A DNA stretch of 64,000 nt from Virgibacillus sp. MSJ-26 (GCF_018918075.1 NZ_JAHLPW010000004.1:186001-250000), one strand, 5' to 3'; counted from the stretch's first letter, positions 35,451-43,677 are shown. The notes: generated by a model from the letters alone, not told the origin. Numbers and translations are program-made.

Positions 35451-35490
35451 CAAAAAGAGCGCCATCCCACTTCCGGAAAGGCGCTCCCTT
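35451..35490 (-). terminator. terminator between pstB and the DoxX gene
   Basis: GAGCGCC at 35457-35463 pairs with GGCGCTC at 35480-35486. On the minus strand the stem is followed by TTTTTG, so it mainly ends the DoxX transcript; on the plus strand the tail is weak (CCTTA). Confidence 0.8.
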
Positions 35491-35504
35491 ACTTAATAGT
35501 CAAA

Positions 35505-35849
35505 TTACATAGACAATCTTATTACTAAAACAATTGCTGCCAGTATTAATAAAATAATTGGCATTAACATATTCTTAAATTCATCTTTAATTTTCACATG
35601 TGTCATAATAGCACCAAGCATTGTTACAACGATCATGATACTACCGATTATTGCTAAGGGCTGAATCCAAATCCCTATAATAATGATGATTGCTGAAAGT
35701 ATTTCAACAGAACCCGTAAACAAACGGAAACCATCACCATAACCAAAGTATTCAAACCCTTTTTTCATATCTTCTGATGTGAACTTTTGATAACCGAACA
35801 TCAGAAACCCTAAACCCAAGATAACCTGTAAAATAATTGATAATATCAT
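35505..35849 (-). CDS. DoxX family membrane protein (MhqP-like)
   Basis: A 114-residue protein with four membrane helices. LGFLMFGYQKFTSEDMKKGF and VEILSAIIIIIGIWIQPLAI are typical DoxX. In B. subtilis a DoxX protein (MhqP) belongs to the MhqR regulon with a ring-cleaving dioxygenase, and the same mix of genes occurs here. It has its own upstream region containing two palindromes of the same type as the one before the MarR gene. A role in membrane redox or quinone tolerance is inferred. Confidence 0.85.
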   Translation of the reverse strand: MILSIILQVILGLGFLMFGYQKFTSEDMKKGFEYFGYGDGFRLFTGSVEILSAIIIIIGIWIQPLAIIGSIMIVVTMLGAIMTHVKIKDEFKNMLMPIILLILAAIVLVIRLSM

Positions 35850-35884
35850 TAATCTTACTCTCCTTCACATATAATTAAATAGTA

Positions 35885-35902
35885 ATTCTCTAATTAGAGA
35901 TA
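35885..35902. promoter_or_regulatory. MarR/MhqR-type half-palindromic operator candidate, DoxX promoter
   Basis: TTCTCTAATTAGAGATAT includes the palindrome TCTCTAATTAGAGA, 36 bases upstream of the DoxX start. Related in sequence to the site upstream of the MarR gene. Confidence 0.5.
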
Positions 35903-35920
35903 TTAATCCAAAAATCTAGA

Positions 35921-35946
35921 TAAATATTTCGAGCTCGAGATATTTA
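35921..35946. promoter_or_regulatory. MhqR-like palindromic operator upstream of the DoxX gene
   Basis: A 26-base inverted repeat with one mismatch, centred on CGAGCTCG and flanked by TAAATATTT and AGATATTTA. It resembles the ATCTCGAAT-type inverted repeat described for MhqR of B. subtilis. Confidence 0.65.
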
Positions 35947-36001
35947 TCCAGTTTTAACCATTAACCTACATAGGAACTTTAACATCTACAATTTTTTCTT
36001 T

Positions 36002-36568
36002 TTAAAAATCATATGCCTCATCTCGCTTCTGACGAATAGCTTCAAAAGCCTCAACGGTTAATACTGTATCTTCTGCTAAGCGTTCCAAGCGAAATAGAAT
36101 ATCATCATTCACAATTTCCTGACGTAAGAAGTCTTTTTCTTCAATAAATACATATGTTGGAACGATGTGTGCTTTCATATACGCCAAAATTGGGTTTAAT
36201 TGTTGTTCCACCATTAAATAATGCTTCGAAGTACCTGCAGTTGCCACAGTACTAACAACTTTATCACGAAAAGCATTGACTGGCAGTAAGTCAAATATAT
36301 TTTTCAAGGTTGCCGGAATCGATGCTTGAAATGTTGGGGTTCCAATAATAATAGCATCTGCAGCCATTATGGTCTCTGTAACATATTTCGTATCCCCTTC
36401 ATATTCAAAGTAGTTGCGACCGTCACTGAATTCCAATGTATAATCAGCTAAGTCTAATAATGTCACTTCATGTTGCGGATATTTCTGTGAAAAAATTTCT
36501 ACCGTTTTAAGCATTGCTGTTTTTGTCTTTGAACCAACGATAGAACCAGATAATGCTACGATTTTCAT
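36002..36568 (-). CDS. NADPH-dependent FMN reductase
   Basis: A 188-residue flavodoxin-fold reductase (ALSGSIVGSKTKTAM loop, IIIGTPTFQASIPATLKNIF, and STVATAGTSKHYLMVEQQL). It reduces FMN with NAD(P)H. It lies 14 bases downstream of the LLM flavin monooxygenase gene, which needs free FMNH2, so the two probably form a two-component oxygenase. The gene is third in the dioxygenase-LLM-reductase operon. Confidence 0.88.
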   Translation of the reverse strand: MKIVALSGSIVGSKTKTAMLKTVEIFSQKYPQHEVTLLDLADYTLEFSDGRNYFEYEGDTKYVTETIMAADAIIIGTPTFQASIPATLKNIFDLLPVNAFRDKVVSTVATAGTSKHYLMVEQQLNPILAYMKAHIVPTYVFIEEKDFLRQEIVNDDILFRLERLAEDTVLTVEAFEAIRQKRDEAYDF

Positions 36569-36582
36569 ATTAGCCTTTCCTC

Positions 36583-37641
36583 CTACTTCACAGCTGTATG
36601 TTTTTTGACAGCTGGTATAATATCGTTCCCAATTATTTCAATGTTTTTCATAATTTTATCAAAAGGAACGCCACCAAAATCAATCTGCGCGATAAATCGT
36701 TGCATTCCAAAAAGTTCATGTTGATATAATATCTTTTCAATAATTTGTTCTTTATCGCCTACCATAAGTGCGTCACGATAATCTGTTGCTTGTGCAAATT
36801 GTTGTTTTGGATATCCTCCCCCGCGAATTGCTTGAAATCCAGTATTGATATGGGGATACATGCCTTTTAATGCTTCTTTTTCTGTATCGGCTACATAAAA
36901 CAAACTTGTTGTTGCAATCGGTAAACTGTTTGGATCGAATCCATTTTGTTCTGCCATTCTACGATATGCAAGTACAGAAGGTTTGAAGTTCATAGCAGGG
37001 CCACCTAATGTAGTTAGCATCATTGGAATTCCCATAGCTCCAGCTTTAATTGCACTTGCAGGTGGCCCTCCAACAGCACGCCATATTGGAAGCGAGCCAT
37101 TTAGGGGTCGTGGTAAAATTTCTGCATTTTCTAATGGGGCACGGAAGTTACCTTGCCATGTAACACGGTCATTTTCATTAATCTGTTTAAGCAGCTCTAA
37201 TTTTTCTTCATAAATTTCTTCGTAGTCCTGTAGATCAACACCAAATAATTGATGAGCTCCAACACGTGAACCACGACCAGCAACTATTTCTGCACGTCCA
37301 TTTGAAATTAAATCAATGGTGGCAAAATCTTCATAAACACGTACAGGGTCTAAAACACTTAGTACTGTCGCTGAACTTGAAATTTTTATTTTCTTTGTCG
37401 CTTGAGCAATGGCTCCGAGAATAACAGAGTGGGCTTGTGACGTAAAATATGTTTGATGACTTTCACCAACACTGAAAACATCAATACCAGCTTGTTCAGC
37501 TAGCTTACTCATTTCAATAAACTCTCCGATTCTTTCTTGTGCTGAAATACGTTTTCCTGTTAATGGATTCATGATATGGTCCCCTAAAGAATACAGACCA
37601 AATTCCATTCCTTCTGCTGGATTGATACGATATTGTTCCAT
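36583..37641 (-). CDS. LLM class flavin-dependent oxidoreductase (luciferase-like monooxygenase)
   Basis: A 352-residue bacterial-luciferase-fold enzyme. EFIEMSKLAEQAGIDVFSVG and GESHQTYFTSQAHSVILGAI are the standard N-terminal strands, and RAEIVAGRGSRVGAHQLFGV is the FMN-binding region. It uses reduced flavin from a partner reductase, likely the next gene. Only two bases separate it from the dioxygenase gene. Substrate probably an aromatic or quinone-related compound, judged from the neighbours only. Confidence 0.9.
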   Translation of the reverse strand: MEQYRINPAEGMEFGLYSLGDHIMNPLTGKRISAQERIGEFIEMSKLAEQAGIDVFSVGESHQTYFTSQAHSVILGAIAQATKKIKISSSATVLSVLDPVRVYEDFATIDLISNGRAEIVAGRGSRVGAHQLFGVDLQDYEEIYEEKLELLKQINENDRVTWQGNFRAPLENAEILPRPLNGSLPIWRAVGGPPASAIKAGAMGIPMMLTTLGGPAMNFKPSVLAYRRMAEQNGFDPNSLPIATTSLFYVADTEKEALKGMYPHINTGFQAIRGGGYPKQQFAQATDYRDALMVGDKEQIIEKILYQHELFGMQRFIAQIDFGGVPFDKIMKNIEIIGNDIIPAVKKHTAVK

Positions 37642-37643
37642 AA

Positions 37644-38588
37644 TTAAACCTCCTCTATAGGTTGTAAATTTGCTTTAATTTCTTCACGACGTTCTTCTAG
37701 AAATGGTGGTAAATTCAACTCTTCTCCAAGAGTTTCTATATCGCCATCGATTGTGAATCCCGGGCCATCTGTCGCAATTTCAAATAAAATACCATTGGAT
37801 TCACGGAAATATAAACTTTTGAAATAAAAGCGATCTATTATACCTGAAGAACGAAAACCTCTTTGACGTACTTGTTCATCCCAATAGGCTAGCTCATCTG
37901 CATCTTTCGCTCGAATAGCCAAGTGATGAATGCTCCCACGGCCAGGTCTCTCTCTAGAACCATCCTGTGATTTCACAATAATTTCACCAAACACTTCCCC
38001 TTTTATTGATTGAAAAATAGCTTCTTTGTCTGTCCGTGACACTTCTTTATAGCCAAACATCTCTGTTAATGTGCGTGAGAGCTTGTCTAAACGGCGCACG
38101 GTTATTTCTACAGAGCCCATTCCTTGTATTTGATGTTCAACTGGAACTGGCGACTGGTCCCAAGATTCCCAATGAGTTACCTTTTCACCATGTGAAACAA
38201 GAAGTACCATACGTAGTCCGTCTTCATCTTCAAAGTGTAAAGCTGGACGATTGGCATATGTCGTGACTTCTCCATGTTTAACTTCATAGTGTTCAAATCT
38301 ATTTTTCCAATACCTTAAACTTTCTTCAGATGGTACAAGTAAACCAATCTGGGTAATTGCATTGGTGCCATGGTGTGTTCGACCAACTGCTGGCATTTCA
38401 AAAAATGATAATTCAGTTCCTGGACTGCCAGTCAGATCCCCATAAAACAAATGATACATCGATGGATCATCTTGATTTACGGTCATTTTAACTCGACGTA
38501 AACCTAGAATGGAACGATAAAAGAAATTATTATGATTGGCATTTTTAGTAATCATTGAAATATGATGATGTCCTGAAATAGTATACAT
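37644..38588 (-). CDS. VOC family ring-cleaving dioxygenase (MhqO-like)
   Basis: A 314-residue protein with two vicinal-oxygen-chelate modules. Metal-ligand histidines sit in SGHHHISMITKNANHNNFFY at the start and in GSIHHLAIRAKD in the second module, with a glutamate in GILFEIATDGPGF. This is the glyoxalase-like extradiol dioxygenase group (MhqA/MhqO) that opens catechols or hydroquinones. The gene lies just downstream of the MarR regulator and begins the operon with LLM and FMN reductase. Confidence 0.92.
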   Translation of the reverse strand: MYTISGHHHISMITKNANHNNFFYRSILGLRRVKMTVNQDDPSMYHLFYGDLTGSPGTELSFFEMPAVGRTHHGTNAITQIGLLVPSEESLRYWKNRFEHYEVKHGEVTTYANRPALHFEDEDGLRMVLLVSHGEKVTHWESWDQSPVPVEHQIQGMGSVEITVRRLDKLSRTLTEMFGYKEVSRTDKEAIFQSIKGEVFGEIIVKSQDGSRERPGRGSIHHLAIRAKDADELAYWDEQVRQRGFRSSGIIDRFYFKSLYFRESNGILFEIATDGPGFTIDGDIETLGEELNLPPFLEERREEIKANLQPIEEV

Positions 38589-38614
38589 CTTTCATCCTCC
38601 TTTTAATCATTTTA

Positions 38615-38630
38615 CTAGTCAAGTGACTAG
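38615..38630. promoter_or_regulatory. short palindrome between the MarR gene and the dioxygenase gene
   Basis: CTAGTCA and TGACTAG are perfect arms around AG at 38615-38630, about 27 bases upstream of the dioxygenase start. It differs from the other operators here, so it may bind a second regulator or just shape the mRNA. Confidence 0.4.
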
Positions 38631-38647
38631 GCAAAAAAATAATCATC

Positions 38648-39094
38648 TCACAAATGTTTCTTTTCACTATGTTTTTGTACTCGTGACATAAGTGATAATA
38701 ATGTTTTTTGTTCCTCCTTGGATAAACAATCCTCAAAAAAAGACGATTGAAATGCAAGTTGTGCATCAAATGCATTGTCTAACTTTTGTCTCCCTTTATT
38801 CGTTAAAGAAATGGTTTTTGTTTTCCATTCCTGTTGGCGCTTAATTAGCCCTTCTTTCTCCAATCGAGCAAGCATTCTTGAAATGCCACCTTGGGTAACG
38901 GTGACTTTTTTTGCAAGTTCTCCTTGAGTCAATGGTTCGAAATTCGAAATTTGCATTAAAACGTCAAATTGTGCAGTTGTTAAATCATATTGTTTTAAAA
39001 ATTCATTAGATAGCAAGTTACTTTGATGTGTAAAGCGGGTGATTCTCAACCAAATTAATGATCCGCGAGTATTATTTTTCATATTGTTTATCAC
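38648..39094 (-). CDS. MarR family transcriptional regulator (MhqR-like)
   Basis: A 148-residue winged-helix repressor. The HTH is [20 protein letters not shown] and the wing is [20 protein letters not shown]. No obviously conserved redox cysteine is present except Cys in FEDCLSKEE. Neighbours (ring-cleaving dioxygenase, LLM, FMN reductase, DoxX) match the MhqR regulon of B. subtilis, which responds to quinones and catechols. A palindrome 48 bases upstream suggests autoregulation. Confidence 0.9.
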   Translation of the reverse strand: MINNMKNNTRGSLIWLRITRFTHQSNLLSNEFLKQYDLTTAQFDVLMQISNFEPLTQGELAKKVTVTQGGISRMLARLEKEGLIKRQQEWKTKTISLTNKGRQKLDNAFDAQLAFQSSFFEDCLSKEEQKTLLSLMSRVQKHSEKKHL

Positions 39095-39141
39095 CTCATT
39101 TCGTTATTATCACTTTACCACTCAAATGACGGAAATGCAAG

Positions 39142-39169
39142 AAATATATTTCGAATTAGAGATATATTT
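39142..39169. promoter_or_regulatory. MhqR-like palindromic operator upstream of the MarR gene
   Basis: A 28-base inverted repeat centred on TTCGAATTAGAG with AAATATA/TATATTT outer arms and two mismatches. It is similar to the sites upstream of the DoxX gene. Its right half is shared with the direct repeat that recurs at 40084. Confidence 0.6.
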
Positions 39170-39272
39170 AAGATTTAAAGAAGTCGATATGAGTAATGAT
39201 CAAGTGGGGGCTATAGCAATATGTCTTTCAGCCTTATTAAATTTTCTTCAAAAAACAAAGCATGTTTTTCAA
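39159..39272. repeat. direct repeat copy A (paired with 40084-40182), holding a phosphotransferase C-terminal remnant
   Basis: GATATATTTAAGATTTAAAG, TATAGCAATATGT and AAACAAAGCATG recur in the same order at 40084-40182. On the minus strand copy A encodes EKHALFFEENLIRLKDILL and a stop, matching the C-terminus of the phosphotransferase whose end lies in copy B. The toxin loci lie between the copies. Confidence 0.65.
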
Positions 39273-39358
39273 TGGCTTCTAGCATTGTTCAGAATTAAAT
39301 GGATTTGTGGTGTAGTAATTAACGATACGGGGTATATTAGTAATAGCTATGTTATAAT

Positions 39359-39386
39359 TTACATTATTAATGGTGTAAGTTATAAT
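39359..39386 (+). promoter_or_regulatory. promoter of antisense RNA, 39.6-kb toxin locus
   Basis: TTACAT at 39359-39364, 16 bases, TATAAT at 39381-39386, reading toward the 3' end of the minus-strand toxin. Confidence 0.5.
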
Positions 39387-39392
39387 ATACAT

Positions 39393-39548
39393 GAAAAGGC
39401 ATATAATAAAAAGAGCCGAAGTGCTACCAACACATTCGACTCTCAACATACACTGCGTTTCCGCAAGTATAGCGGTCTCTGTGGAGTAAAAGGCAAATGA
39501 AAATCCACCTCTACTTCGACACAAAGTTAGACGGGTGGATTTTTATTT
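39393..39548 (+). ncRNA. putative type I antitoxin RNA, 39.6-kb locus
   Basis: Bounds inferred from the promoter above and a terminator (AAATCCACC/GGTGGATTT followed by TTATTTTT) ending near 39550 inside the toxin stop region. A second hairpin (GAGCCGAA/TTCGACTC, 39412-39443) followed on the minus strand by TTTTTATT would be the toxin mRNA terminator. This is the same converging layout as at 14.0 kb. Confidence 0.5.
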
Positions 39549-39638
39549 TTTACTGATTTTTTCGATTAGTACGATCACGAGGTTGATAAAAGCTAAGATG
39601 AATATACCAGTTGATAGTGCTATTTGAAAATCAGTCAT
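39543..39638 (-). CDS. Hol_Tox-like small membrane toxin (31 residues)
   Basis: The peptide starts MTDFQIALSTGIFILAFINL and ends with VIVLIEKISKK. The MTxFQ start, one membrane helix and basic tail are those of the putative holin-like toxin family. The ribosome site is a run of seven G residues ten bases before the ATG, and it can pair with TCCCC upstream (hairpin near 39645-39668), hiding it. The converging antisense RNA gene covers the 3' end. Family assignment is by pattern; toxicity is inferred. Confidence 0.68.
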   Translation of the reverse strand: MTDFQIALSTGIFILAFINLVIVLIEKISKK

Positions 39639-39859
39639 CGGCAACCCCCCCAATCTCCACAGGGGATTCAACCGCCACCCGCTTGTACGCTGTATCTGAC
39701 ATTATAGCATATAATTTTGAATACTAAAAAAACACTATCAATGGAGTGGTTTTGTTCACTATTCAAACCTAGACTCTAGTACATTGATAAGTTTTTTCTT
39801 GTTTTTTGTATCTAAAATAAGTTCATTTTATTTTGTTGGTGAGGCTCTTTATACAAAAA

Positions 39860-39907
39860 CTTTCTCTAATTGTATCTGTTGTCGTTTTTCTGAATAAGAA
39901 AAGGTAA
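39860..39907 (+). pseudogene. 3' half of a Hol_Tox toxin gene
   Basis: The last 15 codons (LSLIVSVVVFLNKKR) match the C-terminal half of the intact toxin at 44592-44699 almost base for base, and downstream similarity continues through the antisense promoter. The 5' half, with ribosome site and start, has been replaced by unrelated sequence. Confidence 0.75.
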
Positions 39908-40029
39908 CCGCCCATGGACTAATGGGGATTACGGTTACTTCACAAAAAAACATCAAATTGGTCATCTGCTCTTTATGCGGTCTGTTGTTGCAGGTACTGA
40001 GTAGTTAGCGCTACTTAGTACCTTTTCTT
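39895..40029 (-). ncRNA. orphan antitoxin RNA gene retained beside the broken toxin
   Basis: On the minus strand TTGACA (40058-40063), 16 bases and TATACT (40036-40041) form a near-consensus promoter. The RNA would run left to a terminator GTAACCG/CGGTTAC followed by CTTTTCTTA over the toxin remnant's stop codon. The region is closely similar to the antisense region of the intact locus at 44.7 kb. Confidence 0.5.
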
Positions 40030-40083
40030 ATTATAAGTATATTACTGTTTAATTTGCTGTCAATTTTGTAAAGTGTTTAGTTT

Positions 40084-40182
40084 GAGATATATTTAAGATT
40101 TAAAGCAGTCGATAGTGGGTGTTATAGCAATATGTTTTTTAGCCTAATTATATTTTCTTCGAGAAACAAAGCATGCTTTTCA
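40084..40182. repeat. direct repeat copy B (paired with 39159-39272)
   Basis: Contains the 3' end of the phosphotransferase gene plus downstream sequence that recurs at copy A. Copy A has a short insertion of about 13 bases relative to B. It marks a duplication flanking the toxin loci. Confidence 0.65.
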
Positions 40183-40985
40183 ACCCCACGACGCTTGCAC
40201 CATCCAATACTATTAAAAGCATCTGTGAATAGATAAAAAGGCAATACAACTTCCAAGTCAATCAATGGTCTTATACCTTTGTATCCTTCTTGATAGGAAT
40301 GATACAAGTTAAAATCAAATCTTAAAAAGTCACGATACAATTTGGTGAAATCTATATCTGTTGAACCGAATCGTACACTTTCAAAGTCAATCACACCTGC
40401 AACTTCATTATCATCAACAATAATATTTGCTGGACGAAAATCCATATGGACAAAACTTGAACCATCTGGAGGTGGAAGCTGTCGTTTCATCATTTCAAAT
40501 TTTTCAATGGCTAATTTGTATAATCGTTCATCCAAAACTTCCCTAGCGTCTTCAGCAAAACTATAAAATTGGCGTTCAATGAATTTAAACCAATTCGGAA
40601 ACTCGTTCTTTATCCCCGTTAATTCTGTCATAGCAGATGGCTGAATTTGATGCATTGAAGCATGGAGAACACCAACTTGAAATGCAATCTTTGGTGAAGC
40701 TTTAGGTGTTAGTGGCGTTCCTTTTAATTCAGATAATAAAAAGGCACCAGGACAGTCCTCATCACCAGACCAATAATCCAACATTCTCGGTATAGAAACT
40801 CTTCCCTCTAAAATTTCATAAGCCTCTAATTCTCGCTGATATTTCAATTTTGTGTATGGGATTTTTAAATATATTTTTTCACCGTTCGATAAAGCACATT
40901 TATAGACTGTGGAACTGTGAGAATCTTCCACTTCATTAATGGATAATACACTCAATTTAAATTGGTGAAGGATACGACTTAACAT
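40122..40985 (-). CDS. aminoglycoside phosphotransferase (APH) family kinase
   Basis: A 287-residue kinase-fold enzyme. The catalytic loop is FVHMDFRPANIIVDDNEVAG and the metal-binding motif is VIDFESVRFG; the N-lobe Lys lies in EKIYLKIPYTKL. Members phosphorylate aminoglycosides, choline, homoserine or other small alcohols, and resistance cannot be claimed. Cytoplasmic. Its last about 20 codons lie in the duplicated segment also found at 39159-39272, so a second copy once existed beside it. Confidence 0.87.
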   Translation of the reverse strand: MLSRILHQFKLSVLSINEVEDSHSSTVYKCALSNGEKIYLKIPYTKLKYQRELEAYEILEGRVSIPRMLDYWSGDEDCPGAFLLSELKGTPLTPKASPKIAFQVGVLHASMHQIQPSAMTELTGIKNEFPNWFKFIERQFYSFAEDAREVLDERLYKLAIEKFEMMKRQLPPPDGSSFVHMDFRPANIIVDDNEVAGVIDFESVRFGSTDIDFTKLYRDFLRFDFNLYHSYQEGYKGIRPLIDLEVVLPFYLFTDAFNSIGWCKRRGVEKHALFLEENIIRLKNILL

Positions 40986-41139
40986 AAATAGCCTCCGTTC
41001 TTTTAAAAGTTTGTTCTGTTGCCTGGATTTTCTTATAAAAATTAATGTTTCAATTCCACCAAATATTTCTTAGTGTATTCTAATTCCATTCCTAAGTATT
41101 CTGCTCTTTTATTGGAAGATAAAACATATAATAAACCCA

Positions 41140-42321
41140 TTAAGTTTTCCCTTCAACTTTAGCTAAAATCACATTAGCTGCTTTTACCGCCCCACCAGCA
41201 TTCTGAAGGGTTTTTGATAATTTCTGTGCGTTTTTCTTATAGGTTCGATTCTTTAGCACTTCCGCTACTGCTACTCTTAAATATTTTGGCTTACTCCCTT
41301 TCAGTTTTAATCCTGCACCCAGTTCGTCAACCCGATTAGCGACCATTCTTTGTTCACTATGTTGTGGAAATAAAACCATTGGAACACCAAAATAAAGGCT
41401 TTCACTTACACTGTTCATGCCACTATGAGTAATAAATACATCTGCTGCCTGTAATACTGATATCTGGTCCACGAACTTTTTCACTGTAAAATTTTCTGGT
41501 ACGTTTCCAAGGTAGGGAATATCAGTTTTTTTACCAACTGCCATCAGAACATCATAATCTGTATTTTCAAATGCTTTAATACAGTATTGGTAGAAATGAC
41601 GGTTTTGATTTAGTACAGTACCAAGGGAAATATAGACTGTGTTTCTATCATTCTTATCAGTTTGAGCGGAAGCGGGCTTTCTGATGGATGGTCCAACAAA
41701 AGCATATCGCTCAGAAAATGTATCCGCCATTGGCTGGAACTTTTTTGATGTATAAACAATGGTGTCCGTTTCATTATCATTTTGAACAATTGATACGAAA
41801 TTTTTTATCTCATAGCCATAATTCCTTAGCATTTTAATCCTTTTATTGATTCGAGGCATACCTACAATCATTTTCCATATTTCCTTCACACTCCGCTTCA
41901 TCAGTTTCGCCGTATGTTGATTAAAAGCAAAAGTTGTTGTTGAACAAATATATGGGATTTCTAATTTCTCGGCAAATAATTTTCCCCAAAAACATAAAGA
42001 GTCAGATACAATACAATCTGGCTTAATTTCCCTTAGTTCCTTACACACCTTTTTATCCAAAGCAATGGTTGTATCAGCGACCATTTCAATTAATGCAGCA
42101 AAATCTTTACCAGCCTTACGGTCCAATTCTTTTTGTGATATTTGAGGCAAATATTCATCACAAGCAATAAATCTAGCACCAGCTGCTTTTATTTTTTCTT
42201 GGAATTCCAGGAAAGAATAATACCAAACCTGATGACCTCTCTTTACTAATTCCTCTACCACTGGAATGGTTGGATTGGTATGACCATGAGCAGGTATCGA
42301 AAAAAATGCGATTTTACTCAT
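41140..42321 (-). CDS. macrolide-type UDP-glycosyltransferase (GT1, MGT/YjiC-like)
   Basis: A 393-residue GT1 enzyme. The start KIAFFSIPAHGHTNPTIPVV is typical of the MGT/YjiC group, and the nucleotide-sugar motif is THSGMNSVSESLYFGVPMVL followed by FPQHSEQ. It transfers glucose or similar sugar to hydroxyls of macrolides, flavonoids or other lipophilic molecules. It overlaps the upstream regulator by four bases (ATGA), so the two are coupled and the regulator probably controls it. Confidence 0.92.
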   Translation of the reverse strand: MSKIAFFSIPAHGHTNPTIPVVEELVKRGHQVWYYSFLEFQEKIKAAGARFIACDEYLPQISQKELDRKAGKDFAALIEMVADTTIALDKKVCKELREIKPDCIVSDSLCFWGKLFAEKLEIPYICSTTTFAFNQHTAKLMKRSVKEIWKMIVGMPRINKRIKMLRNYGYEIKNFVSIVQNDNETDTIVYTSKKFQPMADTFSERYAFVGPSIRKPASAQTDKNDRNTVYISLGTVLNQNRHFYQYCIKAFENTDYDVLMAVGKKTDIPYLGNVPENFTVKKFVDQISVLQAADVFITHSGMNSVSESLYFGVPMVLFPQHSEQRMVANRVDELGAGLKLKGSKPKYLRVAVAEVLKNRTYKKNAQKLSKTLQNAGGAVKAANVILAKVEGKT

Positions 42322-42767
42322 TCAACATCATCTTCCGCTACTTCTGTTTCTCGGATTAAATCTGCCATTTCTAAAAAGTGTTCACTTTTTAAAACAGCTA
42401 TCCCTTTTGTCTCATCTTCTCCTAAAACAACTAGCTTATCACCTGCATGAATTCGATACATTTCTCGTGCCTGTTTTGGAATCACAACCTGGCCACGTTC
42501 TCCAACCTTGACAACACCAAAAAACTGTTTCCCTTTGGGAGCGAGATGATGAACCTCTTCTTCACTCATATTACGAGACAATTGATCCAATGTTACTTGA
42601 AAAATATCTCCGAGCAGCTTGCATTTATAAATGTCAGGTAACGCTTCTCCATTTTCCCACTTTGCTATCGTTTGCCGTGACACTTCGACCTTTTCCGCTA
42701 ATTGCTCTTGACTTAGTTTATTCTTCTTGCGTAATACACGTATATTCATACCAATCATATCGTTCAT
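42318..42767 (-). CDS. XRE-family helix-turn-helix fused to an AbrB/SpoVT-like domain
   Basis: A 149-residue regulator with two DNA-binding modules. Residues 1-65 are an XRE HTH (LSQEQLAEKVEVSRQTIAKW) and residues about 80-130 an AbrB/MazE swapped-hairpin domain (VVKVGERGQVVIPKQAREMY then RIHAGDKLVVLGEDE). It is cytoplasmic and likely binds its own promoter. The stop overlaps the glycosyltransferase start. The two-domain form is found in Firmicutes, but the ligand is unknown. Confidence 0.88.
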   Translation of the reverse strand: MNDMIGMNIRVLRKKNKLSQEQLAEKVEVSRQTIAKWENGEALPDIYKCKLLGDIFQVTLDQLSRNMSEEEVHHLAPKGKQFFGVVKVGERGQVVIPKQAREMYRIHAGDKLVVLGEDETKGIAVLKSEHFLEMADLIRETEVAEDDVE

Positions 42768-43677
42768 CTCCTTATATAGTTAAATATATAGAAGATCTAG
42801 AGCAAATTCTACCAACAATTCGTAACACTTTATGTTAAGGATTGTGGCAACACGAAGTACATCAATAGTTATACTTGGCTCTTATATCCAGAACAATTTA
42901 CTCCCTTTTCTTGAATCCAGAATTATCTCTCCGATAGATCTCCATAGCCTCTTTTAAAAACTCTTCTTCATATTCCATGAAAGGAATAGGGAATGAAAAG
43001 GATTCTGAAGATGGTAGTTTTTCCACAATTAAATCCAAATGCCCTTTCCCCCCTTTGCCCCTAAGTACACAATATAGGCAAAATAAAAGTAAGAAATAAC
43101 GAGAAAAAGTGCATTAAACTTGCCAATATCCTGTTTAACAAACTTTCTTTTTTCACAAAATTAACCCCCAATAGCGTAATCTTATTGTTGTTACTTTTGA
43201 TCGAACAACTGGATTTGATTATAAAAGATGACGTTACTGGAGATTCAAGACTAATGTATAATTAAATACATAAACACAACCTGTTTTTTATAAAACAAAC
43301 TTCAATCAGTAGGGAGGTTTCAGCAATCATATTCAATTGATCAAAAAAGGAATGGCACGATGGTGCTTTTAACACTTTCATTTAAAAATAATGCTTCACA
43401 TACCCTCTCTTAAATAATTATTATCTGGGCAATGCAGGAGATTTATTGTACGGTATAGAATATAAATAGATACAAGCACAAAAGCAAAGTTGTATTATTA
43501 CGCCTACTTGAGGTTGATGACAAAAAGCATACTAAAAATTTAAATATATAATAGCATACAGTAAAATCTTAATTTCATCCTAAACATCCTTTAACAGTTA
43601 AATAGTCTATTGAATAATTATAAAATGGATGCTACCAATTACATAGACAACATGCTATCAAAAGGAGGTATGATTAA
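42768..43677. other. 910-base gene-poor region
   Basis: Apart from the remnant frame at 42898-43113 I see no supported gene. The right half is very AT-rich and includes scattered fragments such as a short frame after GGGAGG near 43313 with no start codon. An AAAGGAGG ribosome site directly precedes the gene at 43678. It looks like decayed sequence. Confidence 0.5.
42898..43113 (-). pseudogene. open frame without start codon, probable gene remnant
   Basis: A 71-codon frame reads RYFLLLFCLYCVLRGKGGKG, HLDLIVEKLP, then FSFPIPFMEYEEEFLKEAME and a stop. The charged C-terminal helix and hydrophobic N-terminus look like real protein, but there is no ATG, GTG or TTG near the 5' end, and a stop lies directly upstream. 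I do not recognise the family. Loss of the 5' end is the simplest reading. Confidence 0.35.

Noticed and set aside
39039-39500. 153-codon plus-strand frame spanning the MarR promoter, operator and direct repeat
   Set aside because: Crosses regulatory elements and the reversed tail of a phosphotransferase remnant; no ribosome site.
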